This document shows, in pieces, positions 1 to 5,945 of a stretch of DNA of 6,304 nucleotides. Below the pieces are notes generated by a model. It was not told the DNA's origin. It did not search any database and saw only the letters and a program-made list of their open reading frames with translations. Made by a program: the position numbers and the translations under genes. How positions within the stretch are numbered: position 1 is the first letter of the stretch; each line of letters opens with the position of its first letter. The DNA is from an uncultured Cryomorphaceae bacterium (lineage in GTDB: Bacteria; Bacteroidota; Bacteroidia; Flavobacteriales; Schleiferiaceae), in the NCBI GenBank assembly GCA_913049755.1, contig CAJWXO010000068.1, positions 1 through 6,304 on the forward strand. The letters are read 5' to 3'.

Positions 1-196
1 TTTTCTGTGAAGCTGAATTCTCATACTCTCGTTGAACAATTTTAGCCCCAAAACCTTTCGCTATTTCAATAGTTCGGTCGGTTGAGAACGAATCCACAAC
101 TAAAATCTCATCCACTAGATCACATGCTGACTGAAGACACCTGGCCAAGACTTTTTCTTCATTAAATGTCGGAACGATTAAAGTAAGTTTCACCAT
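1..196 (-). CDS. Family 2 glycosyltransferase, N-terminal fragment (cut by window edge)
   Basis: Reading the minus strand from the ATG at 196 gives 65 uninterrupted codons that run off the left edge, so this is the 5' part of a longer gene. The protein opens MVKLTLIVPTFNEE, the beta-strand and N-E-E nucleotide-binding loop typical of GT-A fold family 2 glycosyltransferases. It continues with a helix containing R19-C20-L21 and then DEILVVDSFSTDRT (residues 29-42), the equivalent of the family's usual DSGSTD segment. The stretch near residues 50-65 (FGAKIVQREYENSASQK) resembles the WaaE/KdtX-like subgroup, whose members often add a hexose to lipopolysaccharide core or related glycans. The acceptor and sugar donor cannot be read from this fragment. 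It is divergent from rfbB across 37 bases and fits the surface-polysaccharide setting. A GTG at codon 2 is an alternative start. The family call is firm; the subgroup is an inference. Confidence 0.9.
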   Translation of the reverse strand, partial: MVKLTLIVPTFNEEKVLARCLQSACDLVDEILVVDSFSTDRTIEIAKGFGAKIVQREYENSASQK

Positions 197-205
197 ACTA
201 AAATA

Positions 206-234
206 CAGATATAAAACGCTTAAATTTGAAGCAA
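206..234 (-). promoter_or_regulatory. Candidate weak Bacteroidota-type promoter for the glycosyltransferase
   Basis: On the minus strand, TATATCTG (206-213) matches the Bacteroidota -7 consensus TAnnTTTG at all but one fixed position. A TTG (complement of 232-234) lies 18 bases upstream, close to where the -33 TTG/TTTG element is expected. The downstream gene starts about 10 bases later, at 196. The -33 element would overlap the rfbB start codon. Short motifs of this kind arise by chance in AT-rich DNA, so this is tentative. Confidence 0.3.
221..228 (+). promoter_or_regulatory. Candidate -7 promoter element of rfbB (TAAATTTG)
   Basis: TAAATTTG is a perfect match to the Bacteroidota primary-sigma -7 element TAnnTTTG, in the right orientation and directly before rfbB. 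Only five bases separate it from the ATG at 234, so transcription starting at the usual distance downstream would begin at or within a few bases of the start codon. No good -33 TTTG is visible 19-23 bases upstream. Transcription may instead start further upstream. Confidence 0.45.
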
Positions 235-1283
235 TGAAAACAATATTTATAACAGGTGGAGCGGGTTTTATTGGCTCCCATGTGGTTAGATTATTCTTAA
301 GAAAATACCCCCACTACACCATAGTAAATATTGATTGCTTAACGTATGCAGGGAATTTAGAAAATTTAAGTGATATCGATCATCTGCCAAACTATATCTT
401 CGAGAAGATTGACATCAGGGATTCAGTATCATTAGATAAAATATTTAAAAAACACAGTCCTGATACGGTGATACATTTAGCCGCAGAAAGTCATGTAGAT
501 CGCTCGATATCTAATCCAATGGAATTTGTTGAGACAAACGTAGTGGGTACCGTTAATTTGCTAAATAGCGCAAGAAATAGCTGGAACGAGTCTTTTGAAG
601 GAAAACTCTTTTATCATGTAAGCACCGATGAAGTTTTCGGTGCCTTAGGAGCAGATGGACTCTTTACAGAAAAGACGTCATACAGTCCAAACAGCCCCTA
701 CAGTGCATCCAAAGCGGCAAGTGACCATTTTGTACGAGCATATCATGAGACATATGGAATTCCAATAGTTATTTCAAACTGCTCAAATAATTATGGCCCA
801 AACCAATTTCCGGAAAAGCTTATTCCATTGATGATAAGCAATATTATAAATGAAGAAAACCTTCCAGTTTATGGGGATGGCAAATACACCAGAGACTGGC
901 TCTATGTTGAAGATCATGCATCAGCAATAGAAACAGTACATAGAAAAGGAGTCATCGGAGAGACCTACTGTATAGGGGGGTGGAATGAATTACAAAATAT
1001 TGATTTAATTCAAAAGCTATGCGATCTAATGGACAACAAGCTATCATTAGAATTAGGGAAGTCAAGAAAACTCATTGCATTCGTAAAAGATAGACCTGGC
1101 CATGATAAAAGATATGCTATAGATGCAAGGAAAATGGAAAATGATCTAGGATGGAAGCCCAAGGAAAGTTTTGAGTCCGGAATACAGAAGACGATTGATT
1201 GGTATTTAAATAATAAGGATTGGCTCAAAAATGTTACCAGTGGTGCTTATCAAGACTATTATTCCAATCAGTACAAAAAATAA
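234..1283 (+). CDS. rfbB: dTDP-glucose 4,6-dehydratase
   Basis: This 349-residue protein is an extended short-chain dehydrogenase that converts dTDP-glucose to dTDP-4-keto-6-deoxy-D-glucose in the cytoplasm, the second step towards dTDP-L-rhamnose and other deoxy or amino sugars. The N-terminal NAD-binding motif is TGGAGFIGSH (residues 7-16). The dehydratase signature STDEVFG (130-136) carries the T131-D132-E133 catalytic triplet. Y156 and K160 form the YxxxK pair in PYSASKAASDH. Further family blocks are HLAAESHVDRS (81-91), NCSNNYGPNQFPEKLIPL (182-199), YTRDWLYVEDH (218-228) and DRPGHDKRYAID (287-298). The length is normal for RmlB/RfbB. The ATG at 234 places MKTIFITGG exactly where the family begins; no Shine-Dalgarno is seen. 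rmlA, rmlC and rmlD are not adjacent in the window, so the final sugar is unknown. It converges with the Kdo operon, with 8 bases between the stops. Confidence 0.97.
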   Translation: MKTIFITGGAGFIGSHVVRLFLRKYPHYTIVNIDCLTYAGNLENLSDIDHLPNYIFEKIDIRDSVSLDKIFKKHSPDTVIHLAAESHVDRSISNPMEFVETNVVGTVNLLNSARNSWNESFEGKLFYHVSTDEVFGALGADGLFTEKTSYSPNSPYSASKAASDHFVRAYHETYGIPIVISNCSNNYGPNQFPEKLIPLMISNIINEENLPVYGDGKYTRDWLYVEDHASAIETVHRKGVIGETYCIGGWNELQNIDLIQKLCDLMDNKLSLELGKSRKLIAFVKDRPGHDKRYAIDARKMENDLGWKPKESFESGIQKTIDWYLNNKDWLKNVTSGAYQDYYSNQYKK

Positions 1284-1291
1284 GATTTATT

Positions 1292-2242
1292 TTATTGATT
1301 CATTAAAGAATTGGCTCTAATTAACCCAACCGCAACATCATTTTTCTTGACAAGCAATGTGCTTATTTTTTGATTGACAAAAATTGCCTCCATATCAGAA
1401 TATGATGCATTAATTTCAACAAAAAAAGGATTTTTAGTCATAACATCAATGGCAGTCTTACCAAATGACTCCCTCCCCCACCTTTCCAAAAATCTGCGTA
1501 AATCCCCATCGGTAATAATTCCTTGATGATCTTTCTCATTAATGACAGCAATACCTTGACCGCCAGACGATATCGCAGCGACTAAGCTATCAAATGGCAA
1601 CTCACTTTTTATGACCAAAGAATCAATAGGAATTATATAATCTTTAGCTGTAGTTAAAAGTCTCTGTCCTAAAAATCCACCAGGATGAAGCCTTGCAAAA
1701 TCATTACGCTGAAATTTCTTTGCTTTCATCAAAGAGACAGTTAAACAATCACCTAAAATCAAACTCAAAGTAGAACTTGACGTAGGAGCCAGATTAATAG
1801 CACACGCCTCTTTAAGCACCGAAGCATCTAAGATCCAGTCAGAATTTTTAGCCAATGTTGAATTTATATTTCCAACGATTGAAACCGTTTTGTTTCCATT
1901 GGATTTAATGAATGGAAATAATCTCAATATTTCTTCTGTTTCTCCTGAATTGGAAAGCAATAAAATACAATCATCTTTTCCTATCATCCCCAAATCCCCG
2001 TGATAGGCCTCTGCTGGATGTAAAAAAAAAGAAAAAGTGCCTGTTGAGGCCAATGATGCCGATATCTTACCTCCAACATGCCCAGACTTACCCATCCCAA
2101 TTACAACAATCCTGCAGTTGGTTTTACATAAATAATCAACCAAAGAATTGAATTCTCTATTTTGTTTTAACCGATCCAAAGCAAGGTTTAGTTGCTCTAA
2201 TTCAATATCAAAAACATCAATTGCCGCTTTTAAATGATTCAT
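1292..2242 (-). CDS. kdsD: KpsF/GutQ/KdsD-type arabinose-5-phosphate isomerase (SIS + two CBS domains)
   Basis: This 316-residue protein is predicted to interconvert D-ribulose 5-phosphate and D-arabinose 5-phosphate, the first committed step to Kdo. The SIS domain spans about residues 40-175 with GMGKSGHVGGK (49-59), HPAEAYHGDLGM (75-86), SNSGETEE (97-104) and APTSSST (152-158). The HPGG motif (186-189) follows. Residues K52, H81, E104 and H186 align with K59, H88, E111 and H193 of E. coli KdsD, the residues implicated in catalysis. The C-terminus carries two CBS motifs, about 200-250 (with GIITDGDLRR at 231-240) and 265-314. Length and order match full-length KdsD rather than SIS-only versions. 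The ATG at 2242 lies 26 bases inside the end of the upstream phosphatase gene, implying translational coupling. The N-terminal helix it includes is normal for the family. KdsD and KpsF paralogues cannot be separated by sequence; the symbol rests on the Kdo operon context. A run of nine T on the coding strand lies within the SIS domain. Confidence 0.93.
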   Translation of the reverse strand: MNHLKAAIDVFDIELEQLNLALDRLKQNREFNSLVDYLCKTNCRIVVIGMGKSGHVGGKISASLASTGTFSFFLHPAEAYHGDLGMIGKDDCILLLSNSGETEEILRLFPFIKSNGNKTVSIVGNINSTLAKNSDWILDASVLKEACAINLAPTSSSTLSLILGDCLTVSLMKAKKFQRNDFARLHPGGFLGQRLLTTAKDYIIPIDSLVIKSELPFDSLVAAISSGGQGIAVINEKDHQGIITDGDLRRFLERWGRESFGKTAIDVMTKNPFFVEINASYSDMEAIFVNQKISTLLVKKNDVAVGLIRANSLMNQ

Positions 2243-2711
2243 TGAAATTTATTTTTTCTTTAGACAATATATATTCACACACTTCCCGAAAGTATCCTTC
2301 TCCACCTGTGTTTTCCGTAACGTAGTCTACAGTATTTAAAACCTGACTTGCCGCACCTTTGGGAGCAAAAGACAATCCTGATTGATTCAAACAATCCAGA
2401 TCATTCAAATCATCGCCTGTAAAACCAATCTCCTCGAAGCTCAGGATCATTTGTGATTTTAACTCTTTGAATACAGATAATTTATCTTTCACGCCCAAGA
2501 AAATATGATCAAAACCCATTTCTTTGAGCCTCTGCTCTGTATAAACTGATTTTCTTCCACTTATTGCTGCCAATATTAAACCGTTTGACTTTAGAAGATT
2601 TGCACCCATCCCATCCTTAACATTAAACACCTTGTACTCTCCACTGGGTCCAAGGTGGAGGTTACCATCAGTCAAGACTCCATCAACATCAGTAACTAGC
2701 ATTTTTATCAC
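2217..2711 (-). CDS. kdsC: HAD-family phosphatase, Kdo-8-phosphate phosphatase (KdsC-like)
   Basis: This 164-residue C0-type HAD phosphatase is predicted to hydrolyse Kdo-8-phosphate to Kdo and phosphate in the cytoplasm. It has all four HAD motifs: DVDGVLTDG (8-16) with nucleophile D8 and acid/base D10; S51-G52-R53; K77; and GDDLND (99-104). It lacks a cap domain, as is usual for tetrameric KdsC. The C-terminal TGGEGYFREV (125-134) corresponds to the GGxGAxRE tail of KdsC that reaches a neighbouring subunit's active site. Related phosphatases act on N-acylneuraminate 9-phosphate, but the flanking kdsA and kdsD genes favour Kdo. The chosen start is the GTG at 2711, whose GTGA overlaps the kdsA stop by 4 bases and gives a complete first beta-strand (IKMLVTDVDG). 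An ATG at 2702 would start the protein at MLVTDVDG and is the alternative. The gene overlaps the isomerase gene by 26 bases at its 3' end. Confidence 0.87.
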   Translation of the reverse strand: MIKMLVTDVDGVLTDGNLHLGPSGEYKVFNVKDGMGANLLKSNGLILAAISGRKSVYTEQRLKEMGFDHIFLGVKDKLSVFKELKSQMILSFEEIGFTGDDLNDLDCLNQSGLSFAPKGAASQVLNTVDYVTENTGGEGYFREVCEYILSKEKINFNESFKSGN

Positions 2712-3460
2712 AATAGACTCTTTATTATATCCTCTACGTTTTCTAATTTAACCATGTTAAGACCATCACTTAAAGCATTATCCGGATCGGGATGGATCTC
2801 GAAAAAATAACCATCTACATCAAATGCTTTCGCCGCTTTGGCCATGTAAGGAACATATTCTCGATTCCCTCCACTCTTCTCACCTAACCCTCCAGGTTTT
2901 TGGACCGAATGAGTACAGTCCATAATAACTTGGTTACAAAATTTCTTCATTTCTAGGATATTGGTAAAATCTACAATCAAATTATTGTATCCAAAAATAT
3001 TCCCTCTCTCCATCAAACCAAAAGACGATGCACCAAAGCTTTCGAGCTTCTGGGCAACATTTTTCATGTCTTTACCACTTAAAAATTGCCCTTTTTTTAC
3101 ATTGACATGCTTTCCAGTAGCACAAGAAGCTTTTAACATATCTGTTTGGCGACATAAAAATGCAGGGATTTGGATGATGTCAAGCACCTGGCCAGCAGGG
3201 GAAGCTTGATGCGCCTCATGAATGTCACTAGTCACTTTTAAACCATATTTTAACTTTAAATCTGACATCCACAGCATCCCCTTCTCTAGTCCTGGACCTC
3301 TAAACGAATCATGACTAGTTCTATTGGCCTTATCAAATGAGCTCTTAAAAACAAAATTGAATTCTGGATACTTAGACTGAATTTCATGAACAAAAGCTCC
3401 CACTTCATCGAGTAAAGAGAATGATTCCATCACGCAAGGCCCAAGAATTATAGTTTTCAT
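2708..3460 (-). CDS. kdsA: 3-deoxy-8-phosphooctulonate synthase (KdsA), metal-dependent class
   Basis: KdsA condenses phosphoenolpyruvate with arabinose 5-phosphate to give Kdo-8-phosphate. The 250-residue TIM-barrel protein shows GPCVMES (7-13), KSSFDKANRTS (39-49), GPGLEKG (55-61), QIPAFLCRQTD (97-107), NVKKGQF (120-126), ERGNIFGYNNL (151-161), DCTHSVQKPGG (181-191) and HPDPDNALSDG (223-233). C9, H184, E221 and D232 align with the four metal ligands of Aquifex KdsA. The E. coli metal-independent enzyme has Asn in place of the Cys (GGMNVLES), so this one should need a divalent metal. The start is taken at the ATG at 3460 (MKTIILGPC). The frame can be extended to a TTG at 3469, adding three residues, which is less likely. 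The protein is shorter than E. coli (284) and Aquifex (267) KdsA, mainly because the C-terminal helix ends soon after the last metal ligand. It is the first gene of the kdsA-kdsC-kdsD operon. Confidence 0.96.
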   Translation of the reverse strand: MKTIILGPCVMESFSLLDEVGAFVHEIQSKYPEFNFVFKSSFDKANRTSHDSFRGPGLEKGMLWMSDLKLKYGLKVTSDIHEAHQASPAGQVLDIIQIPAFLCRQTDMLKASCATGKHVNVKKGQFLSGKDMKNVAQKLESFGASSFGLMERGNIFGYNNLIVDFTNILEMKKFCNQVIMDCTHSVQKPGGLGEKSGGNREYVPYMAKAAKAFDVDGYFFEIHPDPDNALSDGLNMVKLENVEDIIKSLL

Positions 3461-3512
3461 ATTATACAAATTGGTTCAAAAGATTCCTTTTTCTGTCTTC
3501 TGCTATTTATAA

Positions 3513-3520
3513 CGAAAGTA
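3513..3520 (-). promoter_or_regulatory. Candidate -7 element for the kdsA operon (TACTTTCG)
   Basis: On the minus strand TACTTTCG differs from TAnnTTTG at one position. It lies 52 bases upstream of the kdsA ATG and would give a leader of roughly 45 bases. A TTTA occurs 21 bases further upstream, near the expected -33 position, but is not the consensus TTTG. It is the best candidate in the 175-base divergent spacer for the leftward operon, but it is weak evidence alone. Confidence 0.3.
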
Positions 3521-3605
3521 CGGACGGTTTCATATATAACTTAAACATTAAGAACATGTTATAAAAAGAGAGTAAAATATCAGCAAAGACATAAATTATA
3601 TTAGA

Positions 3606-3613
3606 TACATTTG
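3606..3613 (+). promoter_or_regulatory. Candidate -7 promoter element of the ugd-uxs-galE operon (TACATTTG)
   Basis: TACATTTG is a perfect match to the Bacteroidota -7 element TAnnTTTG and ends 22 bases before the ugd ATG. This predicts a short leader of about 15-20 bases, normal for these genomes. No TTG or TTTG is present 19-23 bases upstream, so the -33 half is missing; that may mean a weak or activator-dependent promoter, or a chance match. The rest of the spacer (3461-3635) is AT-rich. It holds one 8-base palindrome, AACATGTT (3553-3560), and no other structure I can support. Confidence 0.5.
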
Positions 3614-3635
3614 CCTTAGAAAATATTGTGAGTTT

Positions 3636-4952
3636 ATGAAAGTTACAGTTATCGGTACTGGGTATGTTGGTTTAGTAACAGGAGCTTGCCTCGCTGATGT
3701 TGGTATGCAAGTCACCTGTGTGGATACCAATCATGACAAGATTAACAACTTACAAAAAGGAATTTTACCCATTTACGAGCCCGGTTTACAAGATATAGTG
3801 AACAAAAATCTTAAATCCGGAAGACTAAGTTTTTCGACATCGTTAAAAGACGTTATTTCTGAATCTAAAGTGGCTTTTATAGCAGTAGGGACTCCTCCTG
3901 GAGAAGATGGAAGTGCAGATTTAAAATATGTTATCTCTGTTGCCTCAGAAATAGGCATCTATTCCAGTGACTACCTTGTAGCAGTCACTAAGTCTACTGT
4001 CCCTGTAGGGACTGCTTTAAAAGTAAAGAATGCAATTGATGTAGAATTACAAAAAAGGGAAGTTGAATTTTCAATCGACGTGGCCTCTAATCCAGAATTT
4101 CTAAAGGAAGGTGCGGCGATAGATGATTTTATGAGACCCGACCGTATCGTCTGTGGAGTAGACTCAGATGAGGCAAAGAGGATATTGAACGCCCTATACA
4201 AACCTTTTATTCTCAATGGTCACCCTCTAATTTTTATGGACATTGCCTCTGCAGAGATGACTAAATACGCCGCCAATGCCATGCTAGCCACTAAGATATC
4301 GTTCATCAATGATATTGCAAACCTTTGCGAGTTGACAGGTGCTGATGTGAACAATGTTAGAAAAGGTATTGGAAGTGACGCGCGAATAGGAAATAGTTTC
4401 ATCTATCCAGGAATTGGGTATGGAGGTTCATGTTTTCCTAAAGATGTCAAGGCCCTAGTTAAAAGTGGCGAAGAGCTCGGTCATGGTCTTCGTATTCTTC
4501 AGGCAGTCGAGGATGTAAACAGAGACCAGAAGCTCATATTGATAAAAAAAATAATTAAAGAGTTTGGAGAAAATCTAAAAGGAAAACATTTTGCTTTTTG
4601 GGGCTTGAGCTTTAAACCAGAAACTGACGACATGAGAGAAGCGCCATCATTAGTGATAGCAGATGAACTCACCAGAAGAGGAGCAACTGTTTGTGCTTAT
4701 GATCCCGTAGCTATTAATGAAGCAAAAAAGATTCTGGGAAAAAAGATAACTTATTCAAAAGATGCTTACACTGCTCTTAAAAATGCTGACGCACTTTTGT
4801 TACTGACGGAATGGCGAGAATTCCGATCTCCTGACTGGGAAAAAGTTAGAGATGAATTAAAGTCTCCCATATTGTTTGATGGCCGAAATATTTACGAAAG
4901 TTCTGAATTGAGGTCTAATGGTTTCACTTATGCCGGAATTGGCATAAAATAA
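3636..4952 (+). CDS. ugd: UDP-glucose 6-dehydrogenase
   Basis: This 438-residue cytoplasmic enzyme oxidises UDP-glucose to UDP-glucuronate with two NAD+. The N-terminal Rossmann domain begins with VIGTGYVGLVTG (5-16) and has D30 at the end of the second strand for NAD ribose. Further conserved blocks are the substrate loop YEPGL (47-51), VGTPPGEDGSAD (84-95), KSTVPVGT (119-126) and NPEFLKEGAAI (152-162). The catalytic region contains K210 and N214 in TKYAANA, then GYGGSCFPKD (261-270) with nucleophile C266 and D270. The C-terminal UDP-binding domain has GLSFKPETDDMREAPS (323-338), YDP (355-357) and LLLTEWREF (388-396). All residues expected in the bacterial Ugd/TuaD/KfiD type are present and the length is typical. 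It starts at the ATG at 3636 with no Shine-Dalgarno. It is first in a rightward operon, with uxs starting 6 bases after its stop, which suggests its UDP-GlcA feeds the decarboxylase next door. Confidence 0.97.
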   Translation: MKVTVIGTGYVGLVTGACLADVGMQVTCVDTNHDKINNLQKGILPIYEPGLQDIVNKNLKSGRLSFSTSLKDVISESKVAFIAVGTPPGEDGSADLKYVISVASEIGIYSSDYLVAVTKSTVPVGTALKVKNAIDVELQKREVEFSIDVASNPEFLKEGAAIDDFMRPDRIVCGVDSDEAKRILNALYKPFILNGHPLIFMDIASAEMTKYAANAMLATKISFINDIANLCELTGADVNNVRKGIGSDARIGNSFIYPGIGYGGSCFPKDVKALVKSGEELGHGLRILQAVEDVNRDQKLILIKKIIKEFGENLKGKHFAFWGLSFKPETDDMREAPSLVIADELTRRGATVCAYDPVAINEAKKILGKKITYSKDAYTALKNADALLLLTEWREFRSPDWEKVRDELKSPILFDGRNIYESSELRSNGFTYAGIGIK

Positions 4953-4958
4953 AAATAT

Positions 4959-5945
4959 ATGCCACGTATACTAATCACAGGCGCTGCTGGTTTTCTCGGT
5001 TCTCATCTTTGCGATTATTTCATAAATAAAAACTATGAGGTTTTGGCAATGGATAATCTAATCACTGGAGATTTAAAAAATATTGTTCATCTAGAAAAAT
5101 TATCTGCGTTCACCTTTGTGAATCATGATATAACCGAGCATATAACGCTTGAAGGAGAATTAGACTTTATCCTACATTTCGCGAGCCCTGCCTCACCTAT
5201 TGACTATCTAAAAATACCTATTCAAACGTTGAAAGTTGGCTCCCTTGGAACACATAATTGCCTGGGCCTAGCACGTAGCAAAGGAGCTAGAATACTTATT
5301 GCATCAACCTCTGAAGTTTATGGAGACCCTCAGGTACATCCGCAGACTGAAAATTACTGGGGTCACGTTAACCCGATAGGCCCAAGAGGTGTATATGATG
5401 AAGCCAAGCGCTTTCAAGAGGCCATAACTATGGCCTATCATACTTATCATGGATTGGAAACACGTATTGCAAGGATATTTAATACCTACGGCCCTAGAAT
5501 GCGACTCAATGACGGTCGTGTTTTACCAGCATTCATAGGACAAGCTCTCAGGGGTGAAGATTTAACCGTGTTTGGAAATGGTTCGCAGACGAGAAGTTTT
5601 TGTTATGTCGACGATTTAGTAGATGGAATTTATAAACTGCTGCACAGTGATCATGTCAGTCCTGTTAATCTTGGTAATCCCGATGAAATATCGATATTGA
5701 ATTTCGCTGAAGAGATAATTGAATTAACCAATACCAAACAGAAAATCCTTTTTAAAGAACTCCCAGAGGATGATCCTACACAAAGACAACCGGATATATC
5801 AAAGGCAAAAGAGATATTAAAGTGGTCTCCAAAAACTACAAGGACTGAAGGCTTAAAAAAAACATACGAAGCATTTCGAAAATTATCTAAGGATGATCTT
5901 AACAAACAGGAGCACCGAGACTTCGAAAATTTCAGGAAAAAATGA
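4959..5945 (+). CDS. uxs: UDP-glucuronate decarboxylase (UDP-xylose synthase)
   Basis: This 328-residue extended short-chain dehydrogenase is predicted to convert UDP-glucuronate to UDP-xylose through a 4-keto intermediate, with NAD+ regenerated within the cycle. The NAD motif is [10 protein letters not shown] (7-16), followed by [12 protein letters not shown] (31-42), a UXS hallmark. Other signature blocks are [10 protein letters not shown] (74-83), [15 protein letters not shown] (115-129), [11 protein letters not shown] (133-143), [10 protein letters not shown] (172-181) and [16 protein letters not shown] (208-223). Catalytic candidates are T117, S118, E119, Y146 and K150 (YDEAK). R276 in the [10 protein letters not shown] block matches the arginine needed for decarboxylation in ArnA. 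The block set distinguishes it from GalE, RfbB and 4-epimerases of UDP-GlcA. It starts 6 bases after ugd, and its TGA overlaps the next ATG as ATGA, so the three genes are translationally linked. The last 20 or so residues form a charged tail (from about 308) outside the conserved fold. The function call is strong. Confidence 0.95.
   Translation: MPRILITGAAGFLGSHLCDYFINKNYEVLAMDNLITGDLKNIVHLEKLSAFTFVNHDITEHITLEGELDFILHFASPASPIDYLKIPIQTLKVGSLGTHNCLGLARSKGARILIASTSEVYGDPQVHPQTENYWGHVNPIGPRGVYDEAKRFQEAITMAYHTYHGLETRIARIFNTYGPRMRLNDGRVLPAFIGQALRGEDLTVFGNGSQTRSFCYVDDLVDGIYKLLHSDHVSPVNLGNPDEISILNFAEEIIELTNTKQKILFKELPEDDPTQRQPDISKAKEILKWSPKTTRTEGLKKTYEAFRKLSKDDLNKQEHRDFENFRKK

Noticed and set aside
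1277..1293. Seven-base inverted repeat AAAATAA-GAT-TTATTTT at the junction of the convergent rfbB and isomerase genes, as a bidirectional terminator.
   Set aside because: The stem is made only of A/T pairs with a three-base loop and would be very weak. It is formed largely by the A-rich gene end and the stop codons. No GC-rich hairpin plus T-tract is present.
1912..2151. Open frames of 60-84 codons opposite or out of frame within the rfbB, isomerase, kdsA, ugd and uxs genes.
   Set aside because: Each lies fully inside a well-supported gene in another frame, resembles no recognisable protein, and has low-complexity or shadow-like composition.
3461..3466. TATAAT on the minus strand just before the kdsA ATG as a sigma-70 -10 box.
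   Set aside because: It abuts the start codon, has no -35 hexamer at about 17 bases, and the other evidence points to Bacteroidota promoters of the TAnnTTTG type.
3461..3469. Extension of kdsA to a TTG start at 3469 (adds three residues).
   Set aside because: The in-frame ATG at 3460 places MKTIILGPC at the normal start of the barrel, and TTG starts are less common. The three extra residues add no conserved feature.
3461..3635. JUMPstart/ops-type antitermination element or a riboswitch in the main intergenic region.
   Set aside because: No GGCGGTAG-like ops core and no recognisable structured leader; the spacer is simple AT-rich sequence.
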